Of a DNA stretch of 64,000 nucleotides, positions 55,381 through 64,000 are shown in pieces; the first letter of the stretch is position 1; the number at the start of each line of letters is the position of its first letter. The position numbers and the translations under genes were made by a program. The stretch covers positions 3,224,001-3,288,000 of the forward strand of contig OY782875.1 in assembly GCA_963678565.1 (NCBI GenBank). Reading direction: 5' to 3'. The notes under the pieces are model-generated. The model did no database searches. It saw only the letters and a program-made list of their open reading frames with translations, and was not told the origin of the DNA. The DNA comes from SKHV01 sp963678565 (lineage in GTDB: Bacteria; Bacteroidota; Bacteroidia; Bacteroidales; Prolixibacteraceae).

Positions 55381-57735
55381 CTATTTCATTAATCGTAAAT
55401 AGTAAATACCTCCTGCGATTCGATTGTCTACAGCTTCAAACTTCAATTCTAAAATGCCATCGCTATTTTCAATAATTTCAGAAGGAATGTCATAGTCTAC
55501 ATCGAAAAATTGATTGCCTTCGGCCCCTGTTAATTCAACGATTGCAATTATTTCATTGTCAATGATTACATTGAATTTACGACCACGGTCTTGACCAAAG
55601 TAAGTTAAACGTAACTTTTTAGCTTTTTTATTCGGATCGCGCAAATCGTAGCTAAACCATTTAGTTGCTGTTCTCCAGTGACGATTTTGATGAACCCCAG
55701 CACTTGAACCTTCAGATTTAAAGTTATGATCTGATTCGGGTTGTTGTTCGCCGGTTCCGATCTGATCAATAGTTTGTTCTTCCAAAGCTAAGCGTGCTTC
55801 TTCTTCTTTTCTAATCTTTTCTTGTTTGGCCTTATATTCTTCTTCTGAAGAAAATGGCCAATACACCATATAACGTGCATCGTGAATACGATAGAAGGGT
55901 TCCAAAATAATTTCTTTATTTAAATCTGAAACGACTTTAGTCTCAAATTTAAATTTCAACTCCTTGTCTGAAATCTTTGAAATTTCAATATTTTCATGTT
56001 TTTCGACAAGAATCGTTGGTGCATCTTCCAATGGATAGTAATCTCCATTCGCGATATGTCCCATTCTGCTATCGTTTGCAATCAATCCATCTAAATCAGT
56101 TAAATCAGTTTTGGAAGCAAGAACTATCGGTCCATACATAATTGAAACGTAGTCTGACTTATCGGGCATTTGAACTTTACGAACTGACATTGGCAACTGA
56201 ATATCAATTTTATCACCATTTTTCCAACGATTCGAGATTTCAACATATGTACCAGGTTGTCCTTTGATAGGATAATCTTTTCCATTCAGCAAAACTTTCA
56301 GAGCACCTACTTCAACCCATTTTGGGTAACGAATAAAAACTGAGAACTTCTTACTTTTCTTCAATTCTAATTCCAAATGAGTAGCTTCTTCATCCGGGAA
56401 ATTCGTTGTTTGGTTGATTACAATTCCTTTTTCTGCCCAATTTAAACTTGAAGGAATAAAGAGGTTCAAATAAACATCGTCATCGGAATGCGAATAAATT
56501 AACTCTCCGTATTTTCCATGGTTCTCAATCCCTGACCCCACACAACACCAAAATGCTTCTTCGGGCTTCGAATAAACTCTGTAGTGACGAGGGCGCATCG
56601 AGGTAAAATACACCAATCCGCCATGATCAGGATGTTGCGTTGAAAGAATATGATTGTATAATCCCTGTTCGTAAAAATCGACATATTTTAAATCTTCTTC
56701 GGCATAATACAACATATTTGAAAGACGAAGCATGTTGTAAGTATTACATGATTCAGGTCCTTCTTTTGATTGAACCATCGACGAAAAATCATCTGTTGGA
56801 TGAAAATGCTCACGCACACTATTTCCGCCAATTGTTACGGTTCGATTATTCACAACTGTTTCCCAAAAGAACTTAGCAGCATCATGATATTTTGGCGCAT
56901 CATTTACAGCATCAATTTTTTCAAATCCGATAATTTTAGGAATTTGAGTATTCGCATGTTGTCCGTTCAACTGGTCTTTATGCGCTGCTAAAGGATCTAA
57001 AATAAAATTGTGTGAGAAGCGTTTTGCCAACTCCCAATATTTCATATCTCCGGTAATTTCTGCAACATCGGCAAACACCTCATTCATACCGCCATGCTCC
57101 GAGCGAAGCATATCTTGCAATTGTGCATCCGACAGAGGATTTAAAACGCCGTAGAAATAATCGGTTAATTCAATCAACATGGTTTTTGCAATTTCCTGAT
57201 CGGCGATCAAATAAGCATCGCGTAAACCAGCAAATAGCTTATGTATATTGTATAGTGGCACCCATTTATCATTAAGCGAAAATCCGCCAGCATTAATTTT
57301 ACCAGCTCGGATATCTTCCCACATTTGGTGGCCTCCGGGGATTCCACCAACATATCCATCTCCATTTTTAAGCTGACAAGCACGAAGTTCTTCCAACATA
57401 TATTTTAAACGCTTCAGCATTTCAGGATTGTCGTGTACAACAACCATTTGAGCCAAGGCAGTTAAATAATGACCACCAATATGTCCATCAAGACCAGTAT
57501 TTTCCCAATTACCGTAACGCTCGGCTTTTGGTTTAATACCTGCATCAATTAAAAAAGGTGCTAGCAAACGATCAACATCGTGTGCTAAAATATAATCAGC
57601 ATCTAAATCCTCTGCGTGCTTAAACTCACTCTGAAGCAAGGTAACCTCGTTTAATTGAAAAGGCTTTAGCTCTTGAGCTATCAAATTCATCCCAGAAATG
57701 AGACAGAAAACAATTGTTAATTGAATAGATTTCAT
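55381..57735 (-). CDS. Exported GH127 beta-L-arabinofuranosidase
   Basis: A 784-residue glycoside hydrolase of family 127 (DUF1680). The signal peptide MKSIQLTIVFCLISGMNLIA predicts export. The alpha/alpha-barrel domain has GHYLTALAQM, GGFSLNDKWVPLYNIHK, LNGQHANTQIPKIIG and the zinc/catalytic cysteines as ESCNTYNML and FWCCVGSGIENH; in HypBA1 of this family the Glu/Cys of ESC and both Cys of CC form the catalytic Zn site. A linker rich in Lys/Glu (KEEEARLALEEQ) and a C-terminal beta domain (GRKFNVIIDNEIIAIVEL) complete it. It removes L-arabinofuranose from plant or algal glycans. It is divergent from the SGNH lipoprotein gene. Confidence 0.92.
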   Translation of the reverse strand: MKSIQLTIVFCLISGMNLIAQELKPFQLNEVTLLQSEFKHAEDLDADYILAHDVDRLLAPFLIDAGIKPKAERYGNWENTGLDGHIGGHYLTALAQMVVVHDNPEMLKRLKYMLEELRACQLKNGDGYVGGIPGGHQMWEDIRAGKINAGGFSLNDKWVPLYNIHKLFAGLRDAYLIADQEIAKTMLIELTDYFYGVLNPLSDAQLQDMLRSEHGGMNEVFADVAEITGDMKYWELAKRFSHNFILDPLAAHKDQLNGQHANTQIPKIIGFEKIDAVNDAPKYHDAAKFFWETVVNNRTVTIGGNSVREHFHPTDDFSSMVQSKEGPESCNTYNMLRLSNMLYYAEEDLKYVDFYEQGLYNHILSTQHPDHGGLVYFTSMRPRHYRVYSKPEEAFWCCVGSGIENHGKYGELIYSHSDDDVYLNLFIPSSLNWAEKGIVINQTTNFPDEEATHLELELKKSKKFSVFIRYPKWVEVGALKVLLNGKDYPIKGQPGTYVEISNRWKNGDKIDIQLPMSVRKVQMPDKSDYVSIMYGPIVLASKTDLTDLDGLIANDSRMGHIANGDYYPLEDAPTILVEKHENIEISKISDKELKFKFETKVVSDLNKEIILEPFYRIHDARYMVYWPFSSEEEYKAKQEKIRKEEEARLALEEQTIDQIGTGEQQPESDHNFKSEGSSAGVHQNRHWRTATKWFSYDLRDPNKKAKKLRLTYFGQDRGRKFNVIIDNEIIAIVELTGAEGNQFFDVDYDIPSEIIENSDGILELKFEAVDNRIAGGIYYLRLMK

Positions 57736-57881
57736 GTATCAATATTTAATATCAAAACTACAATCTGTAAATTTATACTATAAATACAATGCAGCAACTT
57801 TAAGTAATTATTTTCCACTTAAAATACGAATTAGTACCTCAATAAATGATGCAAGGAAAGGTGTTAAAATAATAAGTTTCG

Positions 57882-57889
57882 TACTTTTG
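57882..57889 (+). promoter_or_regulatory. Promoter -7 box of the SGNH lipoprotein gene
   Basis: TACTTTTG matches TAnnTTTG exactly and lies 28 bases before the ATG at 57918. No clear TTTG -33 partner was found. Confidence 0.65.
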
Positions 57890-57917
57890 GATAAATCACA
57901 TTACAAAAATTATAAAA

Positions 57918-58610
57918 ATGAAATTCTTAAAAACCGTTCAACACCTTGCATTCGTATTATTAATTTTAATAGCGACTTCGTGTTCAAACCAGAACAATTC
58001 GATTATTAATGTGTCGGATTACGATCATACAATCAAAGTGGCATGTGTTGGTAACAGCATCACCTTTGGAATGGGAATTCGGCATCGCGACAGTTTAAGT
58101 TATCCTGCCCAACTTCAGCGTATGCTTGGTGACAAATGGGAAGTTAAAAACTTCGGTGTTAGCGGACGTACCTTATTATCAAAAGGAGACTTACCATGGA
58201 TAAATGAAAAAGAATACCAAATGGCGCTCGACTTTGAACCTGATGTTGTATTAATAAAATTAGGAACAAACGATACAAAACCATATAACTGGGTTCATTC
58301 AGCAGAATTCGATGCCGACTATATTAAATTGATTGAATCTTTTCAGAATTTAGATTCAAACCCAACGGTTGTATTGATGAAAGCGGTACCCGCCTACCCA
58401 GCACGTTGGGGAATTACGGATAGCATTATCAACCTAGAACTGAATCCGAAAGTTGAGAAGCTTGCAGAAAAATTAAATTTGGAATGTATTGATCTTTATA
58501 CGCCATTAATTGACAGAGGAGACTTGTTTCCAGATAAAATACATCCGAATGCAGCAGGGGCCAAGATTATGGCTACCACCATTAAGAATCGTTTAATTGG
58601 CAAGGAATAA
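57918..58610 (+). CDS. SGNH/GDSL hydrolase lipoprotein
   Basis: A 230-residue serine esterase-like lipoprotein. The N-terminus carries a lipobox (LIATSC, Cys at about 22). SGNH blocks are clear: block I VGNSITFGMG (catalytic Ser), block II Gly (NFGVSGRTLL), block III LGTND (Asn) and block V DKIHPNAAG (catalytic Asp and His). Such enzymes often remove acetyl groups from polysaccharides or hydrolyse esters or thioesters. It is divergent from the GH127 enzyme, which suggests joint glycan processing, and its 3' end lies only 7 bases from that of the convergent beta-lactamase-like gene. The substrate is not readable. Confidence 0.88.
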   Translation: MKFLKTVQHLAFVLLILIATSCSNQNNSIINVSDYDHTIKVACVGNSITFGMGIRHRDSLSYPAQLQRMLGDKWEVKNFGVSGRTLLSKGDLPWINEKEYQMALDFEPDVVLIKLGTNDTKPYNWVHSAEFDADYIKLIESFQNLDSNPTVVLMKAVPAYPARWGITDSIINLELNPKVEKLAEKLNLECIDLYTPLIDRGDLFPDKIHPNAAGAKIMATTIKNRLIGKE

Positions 58611-58617
58611 CCCAAAA

Positions 58618-59727
58618 TTAATCTTCAACGAATTGTTCAGCTATACTCATAGCTGGCAATTCTTTTACAACATCGCCTTTATTGGCACAAATGCTTACAA
58701 CAATTTCATCTTTAGGGTAGATAATTATTACAGAAGAACCACCGTATACATTTCCTATTTGTGCAATAACTGTTTGATCTTCTTTAATCATATTGTTGAC
58801 CAACCATCCAAAAGAACTTCCTGTTTTTTCACCATCATTTAATTCCTGAGGATTCGAAATTAAATCGATAATCTCCTGAGATAAGAAACCAGGTGCAAGC
58901 ACTTGCTGAGCAAGTACATTTAAATCTTCAGCAGTTGACAAAAGTCCAACAGCTGGAGCATATGGCAATAAATCAACATACTCTGCATTTATAAGCTGGG
59001 CCACAAAATTGGCTGAATAAAATCTTGATCGATCCTTTTTTAATGCATAAGGATTATCAACAGATGTATTTTCAAGATTAAGAGGCTTGCAGATTCTGCT
59101 TTTCAACATTGATGAATAGGACTTCCCTTCTACTTGTTCAAGCATATATCCTAACAAAGTTGTTCCATATAAATTAAACTCCAAATCGGTATTAGGCTCT
59201 CGAATAAGCGTCATTTCCTTATATTTTTCAATAAAGGATTTGGTGTTTAATAAATCTTCCTTGTTTTTAAACTTTGGGTCGATGATCGGAAAGCGCACCG
59301 TTTGTGCTCCCAACATTCGAGGAGTAAAGTCCCATTTTTTTCGAGGAAAAGCAGGATAATAATTATAGAAACTTGAATCAATATTTAACTTACCTTCTTC
59401 TTGAAGCTTGGCCGCAATTAGTGTAGTAAAAACCTGACTTGTAGAGCCAATTCGATATTTGGTGGTTCTTTTTGCTGGAACATCCTGTTCTTTATCGGCT
59501 AATCCAAATCCTTGTGACCATACCAATTGTCCACCAACAGAAACGGCAACAGACATCCCAGGGATTCCACTTCCGTAATAGTAATCTTTTAAAATTTGAT
59601 TGGCTGCTTTTACCTGATCTTTATACTTCTTATTGTAATAAAGAAGTTCTTCAGTATCGTTTGAGCATGACGAAAACACAAGTATCCCAATAATAGCGAT
59701 AAGACCACTAAAACTAATCCGTTTCAT
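58618..59727 (-). CDS. Beta-lactamase-fold lipoprotein lacking catalytic residues
   Basis: A 369-residue lipoprotein (lipobox FSSC, Cys 21) with the overall sequence of the class C/serine hydrolase family: GSGIPGMSVAVSVGGQLVWSQGFGLAD, then YRIGSTSQVF, EEGKL, LLGYMLEQVEGKSY and the C-terminal SSVIIIYPKDEIVVSICAN. The catalytic motifs are altered: SxxK reads S95-T-S-Q98, the YSN motif reads FNL (184-186), and neither HTSG nor a C-terminal H/KTG triad is present. It is therefore probably not a hydrolase and may bind peptidoglycan or peptides instead. Its own promoter is predicted at 59760-59790. Confidence 0.85.
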   Translation of the reverse strand: MKRISFSGLIAIIGILVFSSCSNDTEELLYYNKKYKDQVKAANQILKDYYYGSGIPGMSVAVSVGGQLVWSQGFGLADKEQDVPAKRTTKYRIGSTSQVFTTLIAAKLQEEGKLNIDSSFYNYYPAFPRKKWDFTPRMLGAQTVRFPIIDPKFKNKEDLLNTKSFIEKYKEMTLIREPNTDLEFNLYGTTLLGYMLEQVEGKSYSSMLKSRICKPLNLENTSVDNPYALKKDRSRFYSANFVAQLINAEYVDLLPYAPAVGLLSTAEDLNVLAQQVLAPGFLSQEIIDLISNPQELNDGEKTGSSFGWLVNNMIKEDQTVIAQIGNVYGGSSVIIIYPKDEIVVSICANKGDVVKELPAMSIAEQFVED

Positions 59728-59759
59728 AGATATACTGCTTCTGTAGTTAAATTTGAACC

Positions 59760-59790
59760 CAAAAATATGACTTCACAATTCTAGAATCAA
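59760..59790 (-). promoter_or_regulatory. Promoter of the beta-lactamase-fold gene
   Basis: On the minus strand TTG (59788-59790), a 20-base spacer and TATTTTTG (59760-59767) match the Bacteroidota -33/-7 consensus. The box lies about 33 bases before the ATG at 59727. Confidence 0.65.
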
Positions 59791-59815
59791 GTCAAAAATC
59801 TTAAAAAGTGTAAAA

Positions 59816-62800
59816 TTATTTCTTCTTATCGTTGATTGAAGTTTCTTTCAAATAAGCTGAAGAAACCAAAATAATCACAATAGAAAGAGCATAATAAATT
59901 CCGGCTGGAATAGGTGGAGTGTCTCCCTGTGCATATGAATGCAATCCCGACAAATAGTAATTAACACCGAAGAAAGTCATTAATACCGATGCAAAAGCCA
60001 CTAACGCAAATGCATTAAATAGCGCATCGCTTTTAAAGCTAGGAATTCGTTTTAAGTGAATTACAACCGAATAAACCAAAACAGTAATTAGGGCCCAGGT
60101 TTCTTTTGGATCCCAGCCCCAATAGCGTCCCCACGATTCATTGGCCCAAATTCCTCCGAGAAAGGTTCCAACCACTAATAAAATTAATCCGATTAGTAAA
60201 GTTAATTCGATTATCACATTAATTTCCTTGATATAAGTTCCTAATGCATTTTCATTCTTTTTCGAACAGAAAATGATCAAAAGTAAATTCAAGGCTCCAA
60301 GGAAGGCTCCAATTGCTAAAAATCCATAACTCGAAGTAATTACTGCCACATGCACAATTAACCAATACGATTTAAGTACCGGAACCAATGGAGTAATTTC
60401 GGGGTTCATCCAGCTTAAGCCGGCCACCATTAACATAATTCCTGATAATAAATTGGTTACGGCCAAAGTGATCATCGACTGACGAGAAAATATTAAACCT
60501 GCCATCGCTGTCGCCCAACCTACAAACACCATGGCTTCGTAGCCATTACTCCATGGGGCATGCCCTGAAATGTACCAACGTATTCCTATTCCAAAAGTAT
60601 AAACAGCAAAAGCAAGAGCTGAAGCAATAATTCCGAACGAATTAATACCTTTTCCAGACCATTTTGAATTGAAGATCAGTAAAAAGTTAAAAATTAACCA
60701 AATAAGCCCCAACATTTGGTAGGTGCGTGACAATTTCCCAAACAAATTTAGCTTACTGTAAAGCACCTCTAATTCTATCTTTCGATCCGAAGGAATCACT
60801 GATCCCCCTTTTTCATCTTGATATTCTTTGAGCTGCAAAATCAATTCTGTCGATTTGCTCCAGTCGTGATTTAAATTTGCGGTATTAAAAGCCCCAAGAT
60901 ACTTCTCCAAAATCGTTACCGGATTTTCTTCATTCCCTGAAAGCAAGGTTACCGGGAAATTCTTGGCAGTTGCCCACTTTTGATTTTCATCATCAGGTAT
61001 GGGGAAAAAATGTAAAAATTGACGCTGAAATAGCTGATAACAAACATTTACTCGTTCATCGAGATTGAGCACTTCTTTGTCGTATTTATTTCTGCTAGTC
61101 GGACTTTTATGATAAGTTTCATTAACTAAATTCTTAATTCGATATCCATTTTGATCGAACATCTTCTGGAAGCTGATATACCCGCTTGGTGCTCCCAGTT
61201 CTTTTGCTAATTGTCCATTCGATATTTTTATAATTGGTGCTTGCTGCCATTTTGCAGGATTGGCCATCATTGATATAGTAAACTCAACCGCCGATAACTC
61301 TTCATAAGATTCAGAACGATGTAATTTCCTTAAAATATCAGATGCCATTGTTCCTAATGGCTCTACCCTTCCGTTTAGATCTTGAACCAACAAGCTATTC
61401 AATTCTTGTAAATGCTCTTTTTTCGAATCATTAGATCTAGCAAAGGTGGGCGATGTTATTGCGAATAATCCAATTAACACAACTATTGTTTTAGCGCCCT
61501 TTCTGGAAGCTTTCAGCTCTTTGCTTCTTCTAATTAAGAATAGAAATCGACTATTTTTATTGAATAAGGTAAGGGTCATCCCAATCACCATGAGTGCATA
61601 TCCAAAGTAGGAAACAAAGGTTCCCCAGAAATCATTACTAACCGTTAATATGGTGCCTTTTTCGTCCTGATCGTAGGAAGATTGAAAGAAACGATATCCT
61701 TTATATTTTAATATATTATTCATGAAAATTCGATAAGGCAACACTGTATTATTTGCAGGATCGTGCAAAACCACTTCACTTGCATACGATGATGGGCTGT
61801 TAGAACCGGGATAGCGTTCTAAAATAAAATCTTTCAATTCTAACGAGAAAGGCAATTCTAAATCTTTATGACCAAAGGATACTTCTACATCCACATTATT
61901 CATTCGAACTGTTTCTGCAACGCCTTCCCCATTTTTATTGACCAATTGTAAATATTTAGTTTCGTCATCCGATTCTAATTTCACGATCAGTCCTTGTGTT
62001 CCCGTTTCGCTTTGTGTTGCTTGCAAAACCTTTGTAGCATGATCATAAAAAGCTTTTACCACAAAAGTGTGTCCACCAGTTTTATAAATCACTTTCTGTT
62101 TTAATAGATGTGGCACATTTGCTTCTAATAACATGGAATCATCAGCTACCATGTTCGACTCCACCAATGTTTCATTGGTAATAATAGTTACCGAACCATT
62201 GTTCATTACAAAGTTGACATCCCCTTTACTTTCTGTTCCTAAATAATATATTTTATCGCTCAGTTTAAATCCGTCATCCATTGTCAGCTCCCGTTCAAAA
62301 CCACTTTTAAACTGATCCATGATAAACAAAGAAATTGCCGGATCCCCCTCTTCCGAATCAATAATGGTTTCAACCGCCGAAGGCAAATAACTATCGGTAC
62401 TTACTTTAAAAGTTTCATCGCCAAGTTTGACACTTGCTTTATAATCGTTAGATCCTCTTGTTGTTAATCTAATTTTCTCTGCAACTTCATTAGTTTCATT
62501 TCCATTAGAAACTTTCATCTTTAAAAAGTTATGAGAAAGGGAAATTACATTTGAACTTGCCCCCTCTCGAATATGCATTGTCCCCTCATATCCCATGTAT
62601 CGAGTTAATGCTCCACCACCTAAAATAAATAAGAAGGCAAGATGAAATATAAGAATCGTTAGTTTCTTTTTTTGAAAAAGACGATGCATAAACATGCTTC
62701 CGATGAGATTGATCGCAAGGAGCCAAAGCAACAATTCGAACCAAAAGGAAACATAAACTAATTTCAATGCGGTTGGCGTTCCAAAATCGTTTTCAATAAA

Positions 62801-62887
62801 AGTTGCCCACGCAATTGCAATCGCAAAAATTAATAATAAAACGGTTGTTGTTTGAAGAGAAAATAAGAGTTTTTTTATCTTGTTCAT
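59816..62887 (-). CDS. ccsBA: Fused cytochrome c biogenesis protein CcsBA
   Basis: A 1023-residue polytopic protein of cytochrome c maturation system II. The start is set at the ATG at 62887 (MNKIKKLLFS); the frame runs on to a TTG ten codons upstream. The N-terminal half is CcsB/ResB-like: several transmembrane helices and a large periplasmic domain. A second periplasmic segment (around PTFARSNDSKKEH onward) leads to the CcsA-like C-terminal half with about eight helices and the haem-handling WWD motif (WGRYWGWDPKETW), flanked by VHVAVITSSYG and LHSYAQGD histidines. It exports haem and attaches it to CxxCH apocytochromes. The presence of c-type cytochromes in this organism follows from it. 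Confidence 0.93.
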   Translation of the reverse strand: MNKIKKLLFSLQTTTVLLLIFAIAIAWATFIENDFGTPTALKLVYVSFWFELLLWLLAINLIGSMFMHRLFQKKKLTILIFHLAFLFILGGGALTRYMGYEGTMHIREGASSNVISLSHNFLKMKVSNGNETNEVAEKIRLTTRGSNDYKASVKLGDETFKVSTDSYLPSAVETIIDSEEGDPAISLFIMDQFKSGFERELTMDDGFKLSDKIYYLGTESKGDVNFVMNNGSVTIITNETLVESNMVADDSMLLEANVPHLLKQKVIYKTGGHTFVVKAFYDHATKVLQATQSETGTQGLIVKLESDDETKYLQLVNKNGEGVAETVRMNNVDVEVSFGHKDLELPFSLELKDFILERYPGSNSPSSYASEVVLHDPANNTVLPYRIFMNNILKYKGYRFFQSSYDQDEKGTILTVSNDFWGTFVSYFGYALMVIGMTLTLFNKNSRFLFLIRRSKELKASRKGAKTIVVLIGLFAITSPTFARSNDSKKEHLQELNSLLVQDLNGRVEPLGTMASDILRKLHRSESYEELSAVEFTISMMANPAKWQQAPIIKISNGQLAKELGAPSGYISFQKMFDQNGYRIKNLVNETYHKSPTSRNKYDKEVLNLDERVNVCYQLFQRQFLHFFPIPDDENQKWATAKNFPVTLLSGNEENPVTILEKYLGAFNTANLNHDWSKSTELILQLKEYQDEKGGSVIPSDRKIELEVLYSKLNLFGKLSRTYQMLGLIWLIFNFLLIFNSKWSGKGINSFGIIASALAFAVYTFGIGIRWYISGHAPWSNGYEAMVFVGWATAMAGLIFSRQSMITLAVTNLLSGIMLMVAGLSWMNPEITPLVPVLKSYWLIVHVAVITSSYGFLAIGAFLGALNLLLIIFCSKKNENALGTYIKEINVIIELTLLIGLILLVVGTFLGGIWANESWGRYWGWDPKETWALITVLVYSVVIHLKRIPSFKSDALFNAFALVAFASVLMTFFGVNYYLSGLHSYAQGDTPPIPAGIYYALSIVIILVSSAYLKETSINDKKK

Positions 62888-62917
62888 TCGAATATCATTT
62901 GATCGTGATTTAGACAA

Positions 62918-63132
62918 ATTTATACAAATTTCAATTCAAAATAAAATATTTAATTTTTTACATATTTACCGAATGTAGACGCATGAACAATGAATTGTTA
63001 CTCAAATTTTAAGAGCAGAATGCATTTTACCGATAAAAAACACTTTTTGGTCGAAGCAGTTAAGGTTACACAAATAAACTCAACTACATTTGAATTAGAA
63101 TTAAATAGCACAAAAAGTAAAACATTATAGTG
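62918..63132. other. Intergenic region between ccsBA and the LiaF-like gene
   Basis: About 215 AT-rich bases between divergent genes. Promoters for both should lie here, but no box could be assigned with confidence. No reading frame of note. Confidence 0.4.
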
Positions 63133-63852
63133 ATGAGCAATAAACACAAAATGAATGGTGGCAGATTTCTATTCGGATTAATAATATTATTAATCGGATT
63201 AGTAATGATTTTAAGACATGCCGGAGTCATAGATTATGATCTTTATGACTTTTTAATCTCCTTCAAAATGCTCTTAGTAGTTCTTGGTGTATTTATATTT
63301 TTCACAGGGAACAAAGGTGTCGGAATTGTATTATTGTCAATAGGTGGTTTATTAATCTTTCCCGATGTATTTGAAAATTACAAACAGTACTTCTGGCCTG
63401 GAATATTGGTAGTACTTGGTAGCTCATTTATTTTAGGATCACGATTTAACCCCAAAAAACACGGTTTTGGCGGAAACAGTGATACTGTAACAGACAACGA
63501 TTTTTTTGATGAATTTGTCATTTTCGGTGGTCGAGAAGTAAGTATTAACAGCTCTGATTTAAAAGGTGGAAAATCAACCGTAATATTTGGAGGAGCTGAA
63601 ATCGACCTACGTCAAAGCCAACTTTCAGCAAGCGGAGTTAAGATTGAAGTAAGCACCATTTTTGGAGGCAACACCATCAAAGTTCCGAACGACTGGACAA
63701 TAATTAATAAGGTAACAACCATATTTGGAGGTTACAGCGATACAAGATTAAAAGATCCAACTTATGCGCCGAATCCTAATAAAACAATTGTGATAACTGG
63801 AGCTTGTATTTTTGGCGGAACCGAAATAAGAAACTACGACAAAATTCATTAA
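63133..63852 (+). CDS. LiaF-like membrane protein
   Basis: A 239-residue protein. The ATG at 63133 is preferred over the GTG one codon upstream. The N-terminal half has about four transmembrane helices (FGLIILLIGLVMILRHAG, MLLVVLGVFIFFTG, GIVLLSIGGLLIF, GILVVLGSSFIL). The C-terminal half (about 130-235) is the LiaF C-terminal beta domain, in which FGG motifs recur (VIFGGREV, VIFGGAEIDL, TIFGGNTIKV, TIFGGYSDTR, CIFGGTEI). In Firmicutes LiaF is an inhibitor of a cell-envelope-stress two-component system. Here a membrane protein that looks like a sensor kinase starts 4 bases downstream, supporting an analogous role. Confidence 0.85.
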   Translation: MSNKHKMNGGRFLFGLIILLIGLVMILRHAGVIDYDLYDFLISFKMLLVVLGVFIFFTGNKGVGIVLLSIGGLLIFPDVFENYKQYFWPGILVVLGSSFILGSRFNPKKHGFGGNSDTVTDNDFFDEFVIFGGREVSINSSDLKGGKSTVIFGGAEIDLRQSQLSASGVKIEVSTIFGGNTIKVPNDWTIINKVTTIFGGYSDTRLKDPTYAPNPNKTIVITGACIFGGTEIRNYDKIH

Positions 63853-63856
63853 TTAA

Positions 63857-64000
63857 ATGAATCATCCACTCTTTAAAAATCCAGCGTTCCTTATTTGGTA
63901 TCTCCTATTTTGGATCATTGTATCCATTATGGAGTTCCTTTTAGATGTGCGAATATTGGGTGCAACCATCTCGGTTACCACGGTTGATTTAATCGTTTCC
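63857..64000 (+). CDS. Membrane protein N-terminus, probable LytS-type sensor kinase (partial)
   Basis: The first 48 codons of a gene cut by the window end. They begin MNHPLFKNPAFLIWYLLF and encode at least one transmembrane helix (WYLLFWIIVSIMEFLL) followed by the start of another. It begins 4 bases after the LiaF-like gene. In Bacteroidota, LiaF-like genes are frequently followed by a LytS/YpdA-type histidine kinase and its LytTR regulator, so this is the likely identity; the visible residues alone do not prove it. Confidence 0.55.
   Translation, partial: MNHPLFKNPAFLIWYLLFWIIVSIMEFLLDVRILGATISVTTVDLIVS

Noticed and set aside
53222..55400. CIRCE-type (HrcA) inverted repeat upstream of dnaK
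   Set aside because: I looked for TTAGCACTC/GAGTGCTAA and found none in the upstream region.
55381..58610. GH127 plus SGNH genes considered as a polysaccharide utilization locus
   Set aside because: No SusC/SusD pair or dedicated regulator adjoins them; two divergent hydrolase genes are not enough to call a locus.

Overview
The window looks like a chromosomal segment of an AT-rich, anaerobic or microaerophilic member of the Bacteroidota, probably a marine Marinilabiliales/Marinifilaceae-type organism (the order is my inference; no search was run). Supporting signs are promoters of the TAnnTTTG type, few Shine-Dalgarno sequences, secreted proteins ending in type IX secretion (T9SS) sorting domains, a one-protein hybrid two-component regulator, a glycine-lipid-type acyltransferase pair, a fused CcsBA cytochrome c assembly protein and the Bacteroidota order of the dcw cell-division cluster.

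Layout. (1) 18-3483, plus strand: three subunits of an NAD-linked [FeFe] hydrogenase. (2) 3761-9570, minus strand: a complete rRNA operon (16S, tRNA-Ile, tRNA-Ala, 23S, 5S) with a terminator and four tandem promoter-like repeats. (3) 10108-13335, plus: a hexuronate pair, uxaB-uxaA, behind a LacI-type palindrome. (4) 13352-25398, minus: an exported M3 peptidase, two large T9SS-type surface proteins (one with three almost identical 498-bp repeats), a small C-terminally anchored peptide and a secreted endonuclease I. (5) 25642-42436, minus: the dcw cluster mraZ-rsmH-ftsL-ftsI-murE-mraY-murD-ftsW-murG-murC-ftsQ-ftsA, then two tandem ftsZ genes and yqeY; many genes overlap by 1-4 bases. (6) 42707-44514, plus: the acyltransferase pair glsA-glsB, divergent from mraZ. 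(7) 44838-50260, plus: a 1467-residue hybrid sensor/regulator followed by ferrochelatase. (8) 50318-57735, minus: a repetitive surface protein with a small T9SS partner, dnaK, and a GH127 beta-L-arabinofuranosidase. (9) 57918-64000: an SGNH lipoprotein, a catalytically degenerate beta-lactamase-fold lipoprotein, CcsBA, a LiaF-like membrane protein and the start of a probable sensor kinase.

How the parts work together. The hydrogenase should couple NADH and H2 in fermentation. UxaB/UxaA feed hexuronates towards 2-keto-3-deoxygluconate, and the GH127 enzyme and secreted hydrolases fit use of plant or algal polymers. The dcw block makes peptidoglycan precursors and the divisome, and its upstream region carries about 10-bp-spaced boxes resembling MraZ operators.

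Most notable observations: the tandem, clearly diverged ftsZ paralogues; the four tandem rRNA promoters; the MraZ-type operator; the recently amplified 166-residue repeat; and the beta-lactamase-like protein lacking all its catalytic motifs. No CRISPR array, prophage, insertion sequence or obvious defence system was seen.
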